Shown piece after piece: positions 34,207-46,400 of a DNA stretch of 64,000 bases. How positions within the stretch are numbered: the first letter of the stretch is position 1; each line of letters begins with the position of its first letter. Both the position numbers and the translations under genes were made by a program. The stretch comes from Apiospora phragmitis (lineage: Eukaryota; Ascomycota; Sordariomycetes; Amphisphaeriales; Apiosporaceae). The notes beneath the pieces are model-generated. The model saw only the letters and a program-made list of their open reading frames with translations, was not told where the DNA came from and made no database searches. Location: the NCBI GenBank assembly GCA_038363925.1, contig JAQQWL010000011.1:4712001-4776000 (forward strand), given 5' to 3'.

Positions 34207-36571
34207 TCAGTTGAACGATGCCGTCCCCTGGGCGTTGACGTCCGCCTCCCCGAAATATTCATAATATCTTGGGTAGCTGCCCTCGGCCTTGAGTCTGGTG
34301 GCATCGTCCAGGGGAGCCTTGATAGACCCGTTCTCTTTAAGAGCCGGCTTGTTCAAGCTCGATACCGATTGCGGGCTGCAGCAGTTGTCAGTAGTGCCCG
34401 GGAAATATCTTCTTCCTCCATCCCTTGAGAGCACACTTACCCAAACACCTCCCGATTTATAGTGAGGAACAGCTTCATGGAATCCTTGCCGCCTCTCTCC
34501 TGCAGATAGGTGAGATAAGTAAGGTAAAGGCCTTGCTTCGCACTCGCCGAGATGCGGCTCGGGGCCCGGAGCTCCTCGAACAGTTGATGCAGTCGCTCAG
34601 CATGTTCACCCTCCTTCTCGCTGCTAGTGGGCTGCTCCAGCTCGAATTCCAGCCACTTCTGCCAGAAGTACCGGCTGTCGGCATACCACTGGACGTTCTT
34701 GGCGAAAACGGTGCGCGCCTCATCTACAGACCCCTTGGATTTCCACAACAGATTGGCCCATTGGGTAACAAGCACTGCCTTGGTGAAGATGTCAACATGG
34801 GGAGCATCGATTTGAGCCTTGTAGACTTCGATAGCTGCCTCCAGACCGCTCTGTCGTCTCTGGAGGTTGGCCCAGGAAATAATCGCCTCGACGCAATCTG
34901 GCAACTGCATCAGGATGGCCTCGTGAATGTCGCGGGCAACGTCCGTGCGGCCGCAGAATTCCTCAAAATATGCGAATTGAAGCCGGATTCCAGGTCGACT
35001 GATGGGCACGAAAAGCGTTGCCGCTCTCATGTATATGTGACGCACTTCTTCCTCCTTGCCCGGGTGCGATGCCATCCACTGAGCATATCGGAACCAGAAC
35101 TCGTCGTAGAGCGCGCAGGTTACAACGCATCGCTCGTACAAGAACGTCGTCCTGGCAAAATAGCCCTCGCTTTCCTCAAAGTCGAGGTATTTTCGCCAGT
35201 TGGCCATCTGCGAATTCTCCAGCTCCGTGACATGAAAGTAAGGACGCTTGATTTCCGACTCGTACGTCCACCGCTTCGTCGTCTCGTCCTGTGTACGCTG
35301 GAATGTTTCGTAGTACATGCTATCGATCCGGGCCCGAATGTCGCGTTCCAGCTCCAACTCCGTCCTGGGTGGTAACCCGAAAGCTGCAGGGTCAGCCTCG
35401 ACTTCAGCTCGGAAGCGTGCAAGATCGTCGGCTGATACCAGCTCAGCCAGCGGGCGACTGTGTGCTAGCTGACGAAACCTCTCGAAGTATCTGGCATATT
35501 GATGCATAGGGATGTGAATGACGCGCTGCAAGATGGCGAATATCTTGTCTTGCGCCTCTTGCCTTTCCTCATACTCGATGTACTTGTCCCAGAAAGGGTG
35601 TGCTAGAAAGTCGAGGCCGACTGCTGTAGCAGCACGCTCGAAGAGCCTAGGATATGGTCAGTCGTTCTTTTGCTCGGTAAATAGGGGCTGTGGGGAGGGG
35701 CGGAAGGAGTGCAAATACAGAAAGGGGAAGTTTGTGTATGTAACTGGTCCAATCCAAATCAATCAAGCCGAGATAGACGAAGTCATAGGATTACGACGGA
35801 AAGCGACGTGTCAGAAAGATGACAGTGTAAGAAACCAGAGCCTGGTGTTTTCTGTGAGAAAGTTCCAACATTTCCACGATGATTGTTGGTTTCCTCACCA
35901 TCGATGACTATGCTAGCAGTCTTGGCAGAACCGTAGTGTTGGGGTTCAAAATGGTGTTGTCTCGAACAAAGAGTTTCTCTGCTTGGTGACATGGTTAAGA
36001 GGAAGGAAAAGCTCTCCGTAATTACTTACTCTCTCACGAGATGAGGCGTGTGTGTTGTCTCCATTTTGAAGGAGCAGTATGAGGCCCAGAGGTCAACACA
36101 GTTGGTGATACTGGCGCATCCACGCTCATAGATCTGTTTGGCACTGTCAGCAAGGGCGCAGACCAACCAAGGGGGCCTTGACCAAAAGACGAACCATCTC
36201 GGCTGACTTGGGGCCAGAAATGTTGAACTCGAGGTCGGCATATTTTTTCCAGTAGCCGAAGAGTAGGGGGAACTTTAGAAGGAATCGATCATAGGCATCG
36301 CGTAGCGTGGCGAGGGCTTGGGGGCTTGAGTTGCGATTGAGGCCGCCTTCTTGAGCTTCGCATGCTCGAATCAGCTTCTCCCGAGACTCGAAATTGTCGG
36401 TGTCGGCATCCTATATGCAAGTAAACAATTAAATTAGGCTTGGGCTTGCTTGGGCTTGGAATCGAGGAGCTGCAGAAGTGATGCAGTCCGGCTACTCACC
36501 ACCTCGGCACTAAGCTTCTTGATTTCGACATTGTCGTCGTCGGCCACGGCAAACTGGTTGAAGTCTGTCAT
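34207..36571 (-). CDS. PRP39: U1 snRNP-associated splicing factor Prp39
   Basis: Five exons: 36571-36500, 36410-36195, 36133-36030, 35646-34441 and 34375-34207, giving 588 aa. All junctions restore one frame: EIKKLSAEV|DADTDNFESR, GPKSAEM|IYERGCASI, HLVRE|LFERAATAVG, NREVFG|PQSVSSLNKP. The protein is built of HAT (half-a-TPR) repeats with alternating W/F/Y signatures such as FPLLFGYWKKYADLEF, CVDLWASYCSFKMET, HPFWDKYIEYEERQ, NWRKYLDFEESEG and RYFWQKWLEFELEQ. In yeast, Prp39 with Prp42 bridges U1 snRNP to the 5' splice site complex; filamentous fungi may use a Prp39 homodimer. Introns are 89, 61, 383 and 65 nt, and the third is unusually long for this window. Divergent from the synaptojanin gene. 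A 316-aa opposite-strand frame inside exon 4 is a codon shadow. Confidence 0.93.
35647..36029 (-). other. unusually long intron 3 of PRP39
   Basis: 383 nt, with a GTAAGT donor at 36029 and a CCTAG acceptor ending at 35647. The splice joins HLVRE to LFERAATAVG without gap, so nothing essential is missing from the canonical product. No clear snoRNA boxes were found. A GTGAGG donor-like site and CTAG acceptor-like sites lie inside. Confidence 0.75.
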
Positions 36572-38206
36572 CGCTGTTGGCGCAGTAGTGTGGGTTTACA
36601 GTATAAAAAGGTGCAATTGGGTGCAGGTCGAGTACAGTAGCAAAGGTCTGCAGAGAAAAAATCGGAAGACACAAGGCTAAGATCTGGAGGAAACGCGTGC
36701 GAAGGTGGAAGAGAAGGAACGAGGTTTAGTTACGGTCTAGGTAGATAAGAATGACGAGAGGTAGGATGTATGTAGGTATGTAATCAATTGAAGGTTGATT
36801 GTAAGTGCACCTAGTAGGCAAGTAGGTACTGCTGCAGGCTCAAGCTGTACGTCGCTAAGATTTGATGTGGGACCTCGTCTTGCAAGTGAACGTGAAATTT
36901 TCTGCACTATTAGCGCAAATGATGGTTTACGATGATGCAGGCTGAGGGCATGTATGTGTGTATGCGCATCCCCGTACTTGAGATACACGTCTGTAATGTC
37001 TGGTGTATTAAATGGTAGGCAGAGGGATGGCAAATGGGTTTAATGGGGGATGATGGGATGATCTTGCACTTGTACAAGAAATGCGTTCTCTCTTACTCGG
37101 TGCTGGGGGACGAACGCCTATCTTTTTTTTTCTACCTCCAAGTCGGTCTAATGCGGCTCAAATTCCAGCTACTGCCCGGTCCTAATGCTGGACTTGGTTC
37201 TGACTTAGGTGGTATGTAAGCATTGACTAGCGTGATGCAACAATTGGTGTGGCTGGGCCTGGGCGGGGGGCAGAGAATTGATGGTTCTCCACTTCACCAT
37301 CTTCAGCCCCGGCAGTATTAAAATCAGGACTTGGAGGGAGGTCGATGCCTTCTTCTTCCTTTCCAATACATGGCCGATGATGATACCCCACACAAACAAT
37401 ATGATAGGAAGAGGGATAAAGCTCATTGAGCTTCATGATCTCAAATCATTAATCTGAGGCCTCAACATCCCTCTATTTCATCCTATAATTCTGCTCACCC
37501 TCCCTCCCTCTCGAAGACAAGGCACCAAGTGGTCAGCCCCCAAGGTCTTTGAGCACATTCCCAGATCCAGCTTCGGCGCGGGACGGCGTTGCCTTCCTCC
37601 TGTGGAAATCCCGGGTTTCGTTCTGCAAGGTATCGAGAATATAAGATTTGTGCTCTTTTGAGCAGAGCTTAATTAGGAATGCTTGATTTTGGCGAGATAT
37701 ACGTGGTCACGGTCTCTTGGCATTGAATACATGGACGTGTGCTATCGCAGCAGTAAGCTTCTATGTGTGTGAACCGGAATTGGCGTCGTCGTGCCTGGCA
37801 CAGCCCAAGTTAGCAGATTAGATTACTATGTTGAATACGTCTTGGGAATGTCTGCTCTGTGCGTGTGTGAGTCCCCCATATGGCGAGTTGTCGAAACCGA
37901 AGCCTCTTAATCAGGCCGTGACGGTTTCATCAACTTGTGATATTCGCGACTGTAAAAATAAGTCGCCATGTTAGATCGTCGGTATCGATAAGGGATGATA
38001 CTGTGGGGCCCCGAATGACGTTGGAAACAGCATTGAACATTGCCAGCGCAAGTTCACCTGCACCTACCACTTACTTTCTACATAATAGAGAGTAGCAGGT
38101 CGCGATCGCAGTCAAATCCCACCTCGGCATTTGTTGTAAGACTTGGTATGCGACAAGTATTCGTGGCGCCCACATGTCGTCTATGCTGTTGAGTTAGGTT
38201 CTCGAC
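36572..38206. other. divergent promoter region PRP39/synaptojanin
   Basis: About 1.6 kb containing both promoters. No additional gene or clear palindromic regulatory site was recognised. Confidence 0.55.
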
Positions 38207-41200
38207 ATGGATCAGTACCCGAGAGCGGCAGCGCGCGATACTGTCGTGGGGCCTTCATCCGACAAGTCGAGCCAACTGCTCATCCGTGACTACCCTCATC
38301 GCGCCATCGCCATCGTCTCCTCTTCGCACGCCTTGATTTTCCGCTACAGTCCGACCACGAGCGAAGCAATTGCCAATGGATCGCTGGTATCCGTATCCTC
38401 GGCGAGGCCACGTGCTGGTAGCGAAGGTGCCATCTCCAAATGCATGGTCGAATTTACGCCTGCGTCTAAGAAGCTCCTGAACGATTTCCGACCGCTTACT
38501 CCCCGACCGATCTATGGCACATTAGGCCTCATTACCATCGACCAAGATGTTTTCTTGTCCGTCGTTACCCAAGCAAACCGAGTTGCTTCTGTGCGGCCCG
38601 GCGAGACGGTCGAACGGATCGCGAACGTGGATTTCTTCTGTCTGAACAGCGCCGAATACGACAACGTTTTCTCTCTCAACTCGTACGACAACGAGCTATC
38701 AGATGCAAATTCCCCATATGGCCAGGATCTTGGGCGCAGGGAAGGAGAGGTCGAATACCCCTATCAAGAGCTCCAAAAGCTCTTGACAATGGCAGCTTTT
38801 ACTACAGCACCGATTTTGACTTGACAAATCGACTGCAAGACAGGTCAGTATTCTCCTGAGTAGTGGCATCCCCTGCCTAACTTTTGATGCACCAATTCTA
38901 ACAAATTCACAGGCCGGTAGATTCTGCCACTTTTGATATCGACAACTTCGACGATTCGTTCTTGTGGAATTCCTTCATGATCAGTCCCCTAGTACAATTT
39001 CGATCCAGACTTCTTGTCCATGAGCGCGAGGCCCTGGATGCATCCAGGATCCTGACCTCGGCGATACGGGGATTTTGTTCCACCATGACGATACCACAAA
39101 TCGCAGCACCTTTGAGCACTGCGAAGCCTGGTCTTCCGTCTTTCTTAACAGTGATCTCCCGGTTGTCTTGCAAGAGAGCAGGTACACGCTTCAACAGTCG
39201 AGGTATCGATGATGATGGCCACGTGGCCAACTTCGTCGAGAGTGAGACCATCTACTGGAGCCCCTCTGGAACTCTCTTCTCTTACGTTCAGGTCCGCGGG
39301 TCTGTTCCAGTCTTTTGGGAGCAAAGTGCAGGTCTTATCCCAGGCCAGCAGAAAATATCGATAACACGATCTGCTGAAGGATCGCAGCCTGCATTCAACA
39401 AGCACTTCGATGACCTCGAGCAATCTTACGGCGCTGTACATGTTGTCAATTTGCTGAGCGAGTCCAAGCCCGGAGAGGTTGAGCTTACGCAAAGATATCA
39501 TTTTGGCGTGAATCACTGTTCATTAAGTCGACCCGACGAGAAACAGAATCGGGACCACACCCTTCTGCGGGTTACAGATTATGATTTCCACGCGGAAACA
39601 AAGTCGATGGGTTATGAAGCAGCGAAAGGCATCAAAAACTATATCGAGCATTCTGCAGACGGATTCGCTTATCACCTCGCTGAAGAGATGAATGATGCGG
39701 GAGATGTTGTGCAAGATCCTACGGAGCGTAACAGAATGGTTGTGGTTCTGCAGCAAGAAGGGGTTTTCCGCACCAATTGCCTTGACTGTCTTGATCGTAC
39801 GAACTTGATCCAGACACTCATTTCGCAGCTGGCTTTTCAGTCGTTCCTGAATCACAGGACTGAATACGCTTCGTCGGACTTTTGGGTCCGTCATTCTACC
39901 TTATGGGCAGATAATGGCGACGCACTGTCCCGGATATATGCTGGAACAGGGGCTTTGAAGTCGTCGTTCACGAGACATGGCAAGATGTCATTGGCAGGTG
40001 CGATCGCGGATGCGCGAAAGAGTGCAACCAGACTATACATAAACAACTTTGCCGATAAATCGCGACAAAACACGATTGATATGCTCCTGGGCAGATTGGT
40101 GGGCCAGTCTCCCGTACATCTTTTTGATCCTATCAGCGATTACGTCTCGGTGGAGTTGGGCAAGCGAGCTGCCGAGTTCTCGTCCACTGAGAATATTACA
40201 ATGTGAGCCCCTTGCCCTCGTCCCAGTAATATTTAGTATCATATCGCCGAGTTCACTAACAATGGGACAGACTGGTTGGCACATTCAACCTTAATGGCAA
40301 GACTGAGGGAATTAACGATGATCTCACGCCATGGTTGCATCCCGATGTATTAGGTTCATCTCAGCCTGAGATCGTTGCTGTGGGATTCCAAGAAATCGTC
40401 GAGCTGAGCGCCCAACAAATCATGAATAGCGATCCTACACGAAAACAAGCATGGGAAAGAGCCATCAAGAAGACCTTGAATGGGCATGCACAACGAATAG
40501 GGGGTGAGAAATATGTGTTGCTACGCAGTGGGCAGCTTGTTGGCGCAGCTCTGTGCATATTTGTTAAGGTCTCGGTGCTATCCAAGATCAAGAACGTTGA
40601 AGGCAGTGTCAAGAAAACCGGCATGTCGGGAATCGCCGGGAACAAAGGCGCTGTAGCCATTCGGATGGAATATGCGAATACCCAGTTATGCTTTGTGACA
40701 GCTCATTTGGCAGCTGGCTTTGCCAACTATGAGGAGCGCAACCGGGACTACGCAACTATCCATCACGGACTTCGTTTCCAGAGAAACAGGAGCATAGATG
40801 ACCATGGTAAATGACTCGCCCCTCCTTATATGAAGCAAGATGCTAATCCCAACAGATACCGTTGTATGGCTTGGTGACTTCAATTACCGTATTGGTCTAA
40901 GCCATGAAAGAGCCATGGAACTGGTTAAGCACCAGGACCTAGAAAGGCTCTACGAAAACGACCAGGTGAGTAACTGCGCCTTAAACCAGTATCAGGGGTT
41001 GCATCTGCTAACAATAATCAAGTTGAATCTCCAAATGGTCGCAGGTCTGGCTTTCCCATTCTACTCCGAGGCCAAAATCACCTTCATGCCGACTTACAAA
41101 TTCGATATCGGAACTGATAGATATGATACTTCGTAAGTGAAGTCGTGGCTTAAGTGTGTTGCCAATCTTTTCTGACGATACCACAGTGAAAAGGCACGGA

Positions 41201-42766
41201 TTCCGGCTTGGACAGATCGTATCCTACGAAAGGGTACCAATATCAGACAGTTGGCATATAGCTCAGCCCCATTGCGGTTTTCTGACCACCGACCCGTGTA
41301 TGCAACCTACCAATGCACCGTCAATATTATTGACGAGCCGTTGAAGGAAAAGATCAGTCGTAAGCTGTATGATCGACGCAAAGCCGAGGTTGGCCAGGCC
41401 GGGACGAACCTGGAACTCGACGATTCAGAGGACGAAGACCTCATCGGATATGATGCCATTGAACCGGGTCTTCCGCCTGCCAGCTCGGATCGCCAGCGAT
41501 GGTGGTTGGAGAACGGGAAGATGGCACAATCCTCGATCCAAGCCCCGCGGTCCACTGACGGTGCTTCGTCGACGGTGCTTAATAAGACACGGCCCTCGAA
41601 TCCTTTTGTCCCGAGTGACGAGAACGAATGGGTGAATGTTCCCGGGCAAATTCGCGGCTTGGCTCCTTTTCAAGCATCTCCAGCTCACCCTACGAACACA
41701 TTAATCATTCTACACTATTGTCTACATCAGCCTCGAGTTCTACGCCTAGGAAGCTGCCTCCGCCGTATGAAACTTCAGCTTTGCCTGCTAAGGTTGGACG
41801 TATCAATCTCATGGATGAACCAATCACCGGACAAGGCCAGATACACGAACCGCCACCACCTCCCCTCCGAGACGTCAAACAAGCAACAACACTATGGGGA
41901 CGCAGGCCCGAGCTATACCAATCAACCGGGAAAGCGTCCAAACGCCGAGGCTTAACCCGTCGCCTTCACAGACGCAGCCATTGTCTGCGGTGCCAGCACA
42001 AGTATTCGGGAAATCCAAGGCACCACCGCCCGTAAGTAACTCCTAGGTTGGCAATCGCCCTCCGTCCTACTCATGTGACGCCATTACAATCTAGAAGGCT
42101 TCTCATCGAGTTTTGGTGGGGCTCATAGTCTGTACCAACAAGGCTCTTGACGCTCAAATTCTCTCGACAAACTTGTATACGATTCGCAAACCCAGTGGCT
42201 TGCATTGCGTCGGTATATGCTCAGTCTCCCATGGACTCTTGGCATAGCTAGCTATATACTATCACTCACTTTTGACTCAACCGGACATTTCCTTTAAATC
42301 AAGCCGTGTTCCATGGCTAATTTATTCTGCCTAGATTGCCAAAAAGCCAGTACACCTCACCTCGCCAATTATGAGCGCAGGTTTTCAGGACTTTGGCCAA
42401 TTTGATGAAGATAAAAACAAACCAAATATGCCCCGGCGGGCTAGCACCAACATACAGAACTTGACATCTAGGTTGGAGCAGAGCAACTCTCCTAATTTGA
42501 CAGGAGGGATGCAGCGCTCCAACCAGCCCCAGAGGTCAATAACCACGAAGACAGGAACAACTAATTACGGGCAAGGTGGGTTCAGCGGAGGTGTCAACCT
42601 GCCAGGACTAGGACACCGGAAGCCAGTGTTGCCTGCACGCCCCCCTCAGCCCCCTCAGCCAGCGCCTACGCAGGCGTCCAAGCCCGTGAAGAATTCGGCA
42701 GTGGATCTGCTGGGAGACGACGATGCTACCGAAATGAGCGGGTGGGAAACTTTACGGCCCAGTTGA
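38207..42766 (+). CDS. syj1: synaptojanin-type phosphoinositide phosphatase (SAC + 5-phosphatase; three apparent frame breaks)
   Basis: Seven exons: 38207-38843, 38913-40202, 40271-40806, 40856-40965, 41023-41132, 41187-42031 and 42335-42766. About 1320 aa after allowing for three missing single bases (near 38788, 41641-41646 and 41862-41865); with these the total is a whole number of codons. Residues about 30-560 are a SAC domain with the CX5R active site in NCLDCLDRTN (about 500). Residues about 640-935 are an inositol 5-phosphatase with VGFQEIVEL, GMSGIAGNKGAVAIR, VVWLGDFNYRI, ARIPAWTDRIL and FSDHRPVYA, all catalytic motifs present. The C-terminus is Pro/Ser-rich (HEPPPPPLR, then PSPSQTQPLS), typical of adaptor binding. 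The family (yeast Inp51/52/53, animal synaptojanin) removes phosphates from PI(4,5)P2 and other phosphoinositides in endocytosis and actin control. The final intron is long (303 nt). Which yeast paralogue is closest cannot be told. Confidence 0.93.
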
Positions 42767-43159
42767 AGGGAGAAGGGAAGGGCATTGGTATATAGAGTAC
42801 TTTGTGGGATTAATACCCAAGGGCGTTCGTTGGTCTACAACTGGCGGCGCAGTGGGGAAAGGGGGTGCAACAGGACCAAGAGCTGGTCTATAATACCTGC
42901 TGCTAGAAAGCGATGACATGAAATAGACGTCTTTTTCGAGGGTTTCTGATATTTCCTGAGCTATAAGCTAATAACCTGACAATGGCGTCCAGGTCGAGTG
43001 GGTTAGTGATTCGGTAACTTTGCGGTCGTTGCCTCTTATGATAAATATCCTTGACCTCCCCAGTATAGCCAGCCAGTCACGCTTTCCATCCCTGGGCAGT
43101 CTCTTTCAGTCTACCAAGCAACGGCCTCTGACACTGAAGGGTCCTCCATTTGTTTTTTT
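42767..43159. other. convergent 3' intergenic region
   Basis: About 0.4 kb between the synaptojanin gene and the small Cys-rich gene. No feature was recognised. Confidence 0.55.
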
Positions 43160-43409
43160 TCATTGTTCACACTCCTCACGCTCGCCGCCCCTTTGGCCAC
43201 CATCGTCGCCTTGCTGAGCTGGACAGTTCGGGTTGTTGCAATATTCCTGCGTCAGCTGCCAGCGAAGATCCAAGGGCTTGGCTGGCGGGCAGTCTCTGTT
43301 CTTCCTCTTTGCCTTTTCGCATCGTTGTGTTACCCGCAGGTAATCGTCAGTCTTGGGGTCGATGTAGCGGCATCCGCAGGCGTAGAACTGGTCGCTGTAG
43401 TAACAGCAT
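43160..43409 (-). CDS. second small Cys-rich fungal protein, start uncertain
   Basis: The reading frame ending at 43160 encodes YYSDQFYACGCRYIDPKT, then CEKAKRKNRDCPPAKP and EYCNNPNCPAQQ, with about eight cysteines and a charged end (GERECEQ-like). The pattern of a Met-Cys-Tyr start followed by ACGC and later CP pairs is typical of short uncharacterised Pezizomycotina proteins. No in-frame ATG precedes it. Two explanations fit. One is an extra base after the ATG at 43409, which would give an 82-aa protein starting Met-Cys-Tyr-Tyr. The other is an upstream exon at 43596-43550 spliced (GTAAAG...CTACAG) to 43394, giving about 93 aa. I prefer the first because the N-terminus then looks like its relatives. 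Function unknown; Cys spacing suggests metal binding, as inference. Coding nature is moderately supported. Confidence 0.55.
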
Positions 43410-46400
43410 AGTTTTAGGAATAGCGGCTTTCTTATTCTCCCTGCTGGCTTGATTTATTTCTCCTGATGCGCGCAGGCACGGAATCTTCAGAGGGGGTGGT
43501 CCTCGGATTTTTTTGAAGAAAGTAGTGATGTGAGGAGGGGAAACTTTACGGGCGCTGCAAGCACTTGGCGAGAGAAGATACCCACGGACAAAGCATGCAG
43601 GACTAAACTATATGCACATAGTCCGAAATTGTATCTGCATCATCAAAGACCTTTGTCAGTCTTGCAAGGTTCGAACTTGTCGTCATTTCCCCAGCTGCCC
43701 CAGGTCAACGACAATAAGCCTTTAGCCTTTGACATGCAGACTTGTCAGACGAGGTGTAGATTTACCTGCCTCTGCTAAGGCTCTATTAGGGCTGTTGTTT
43801 TTGTATGGCCACCGGATTATGTCGCTGGGGTAGGAAGGCAATATAATACATAGATTGCTTCAGACTTGGTTGGTGCAGCTCATTGTGTATTGTCTATTCA
43901 CAAGCCCGAGTATAGCTGCGATAGCCGACTTACCACACGTATCCACAAAGGCGACCGAGTTGGCACTGGATAGCCATAGATTACATTGCGTATTACTTGG
44001 TTAAGAAAAAATAAGGTCTTTCAAGAGTAAGTAGGTAGACTTCCGTCAATGGTGTCTTTGTGTAGTATGTGAAAACCAAGACTGATATTAGATACTACAT
44101 CGCAATACCTGATGGGATAGCAGTTCCTAGTCTTGGTGCAACAAAGCTACCTCGCCATTCGTGGCTCGTACTTACGCACCTACTGATATGCATGGCATAT
44201 CCACGGGCGACAACGTATCGACCAAAGTGGTCAATGTGGACCTACACCAGCCCTTCATACAACCAAATACCACAGATAGGTAATGTCGTCCGTAAGGACA
44301 GGGTATATGCCCACATAAGTTATCTTCGTTCAAAAAGTTAACAGGCGGGTGCCAAACCCCAGGACATTGTGTTGTCTATTCGCTATAAGGGCTCGCGGAT
44401 GTGGTTGGATCATTCATTCCCAAACTGCCGAATACATCAATATACTGATATACATGAGCCCGAGAAGTAGATGGCCCGCTACTCGGGCATCACTTGGGGG
44501 ATATTTGGTTGTCTTGAGTGTAGCTGGTTTAGATAAACTGTATTCTGTTTCTCACGAAAACAGTACGAGTCGGGTTCGCGGATGCCATCCAGGGAGTAAG
44601 TGGGATTGTCTTTGCAAGAAACGATTTGAGTGCACTGACATTCGAACATTTTCCCGAGACTCGAGGTTGCCATTCATTAAATATGCCAGAGGTCTAAGCG
44701 ACCGACTTGTGATCTCAGGCGGGCCTAGTCAGGAAGCGGATACGTGAGGACTTCGAGAAGCAATTTGATACCGCATGGGCCTATACATAGTCCAGACTTG
44801 AACGTTTGGATGTAGCAAGGGATGTGGGAGATGAAGGGCATCATACCTGGGCATATTTTAGGGTCCTTGTGAGGTGATCAAGAAATTGGGTCAGCCCTGT
44901 GTTATGGCTTTCCTGCGGATTGGCTGGCAATGGCCAAGGGAAGACACTGGCATTCACAACCTGAGAAAGGCTTACATCAACAGACTCATTCCGTTAAAAT
45001 TACATCCCGATTACAGGGGACTTGACTCCAACGCGTTGGTCTCAAGGGCCAAGGGATGCAAGTCAATGGGTATTAGGGGCTTGCCTCCGTAGCAGCAACC
45101 GAAATCCATGTTTCTATCACTCGAACGCAAGTCGAGAACCAGGCTACTTCATGGACAGATTATTGATTCATACTCGGATCAATGTCCAACCCAACTCGAT
45201 TCAATCAAGCTTAACGTGACTGATACATGTTCTTACATAGGCTGAGTGGCAGACCGGCCAGACCTGGTATCTGGACTCGAAAGAACACATGCTGTTATTC
45301 CATCATATGGCTCCCAATGAAACGCCCCATTGAAGAGCTGAGCACTTAATCATCAATACGAATCTGGCTGCAAGCGACGTATAATGTTTATATTGATGAT
45401 TTCTGGGTCGGCCCTCGTGATGACTCTGTAGGAATGGCCCTATCACAGCGGCTGAACGAAGTGATTACACGGCCCCCTGTGACGAGGCCGCAAGCCGCAA
45501 AATAGTACGCGGGAGCATTGCCGTCTTCAGCAGCTCGGCGGTATTCAGCAAATGGCCCATTAGTCAGACGATGCCTCATTTCCGCGACAGGCCGGCTGGC
45601 TTTCCAGTGGCTTAGAATCCATCACAACACAACCGTGGGCGAGGCGATCGACAACACCAGCCGTCAGTCTTTACCGGGTTTACCTTGATTTACAAGTGCA
45701 TAGCATAGCACCCGCTGAGCGGCTATCCACGTGTAGACATGTATGTCTCATCACTAATCTGGATCACCTTTTCTTCTCCGCTGGCGGTGCGGCAAAAGCA
45801 AACAAGCAGATACGGAGAGATATATCTAGATGGGCCAAGGACTGGGACAGACCACCATCACTTCTTTGGGTGGCGCGCAACAGCCAATGGTATTCTGCGG
45901 TTAACATGACCTGCTCGGAGCGGGCTGATGGACCTGTGGTTTCCATCCCACACCGTTGACTCCGCAACGCCGTCAAGCTTGAGCCAAACTTGACGAAAGC
46001 GGCGAGAAGCGTCAGCTTGGGGCTACCCGAACTGTTTATTTCCCGTTAGCCGCCAGGCACCAAGGAATGGGCATTGGCAGGCGTGTAGGATAGAGTTATG
46101 ATAGTAGGATTGGCGTTGGAACTAAGTGGGAAGCCTGGGGAGGATGTGAGACCGAATGAGAGAACAGAATGGCATCTCTGAGCGCTGATTGGCCCGGAAT
46201 TCTCGACCCTCGTTTGGGCTTGGACGACGATGATCAATGACAGCCATGTTGCACTGTCCACGGGATGTTCCAACGTACATACGCAGGGAGCACATGACTT
46301 TGAATTCGCATAACGGCTGTGCCTTCGCAGTCGTAGGGGTCTGAAGGACCCGGGGGCCGGGGCCAAATAGACGTAACTTTGTGGATGGAGACAGGCAGGC

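Noticed and set aside
34425..35375. 316-aa plus-strand open frame
   Set aside because: It lies opposite PRP39 exon 4, which has conserved HAT repeats; the frame is a codon-bias shadow with no family resemblance.
35783..35992. 69-aa minus-strand frame inside PRP39 intron 3 as a separate small gene
   Set aside because: It lies wholly within an intron with consensus borders and has no recognisable motif; noted only as a possible regulatory exon.
35647..36029. Box C/D snoRNA inside the PRP39 intron
   Set aside because: CTGA-like boxes occur but no RTGATGA box is present on the transcribed strand.
38207..42766. Synaptojanin locus as a pseudogene
   Set aside because: All catalytic motifs and six sets of splice sites are intact, and breaks of the same type affect unrelated neighbouring genes.
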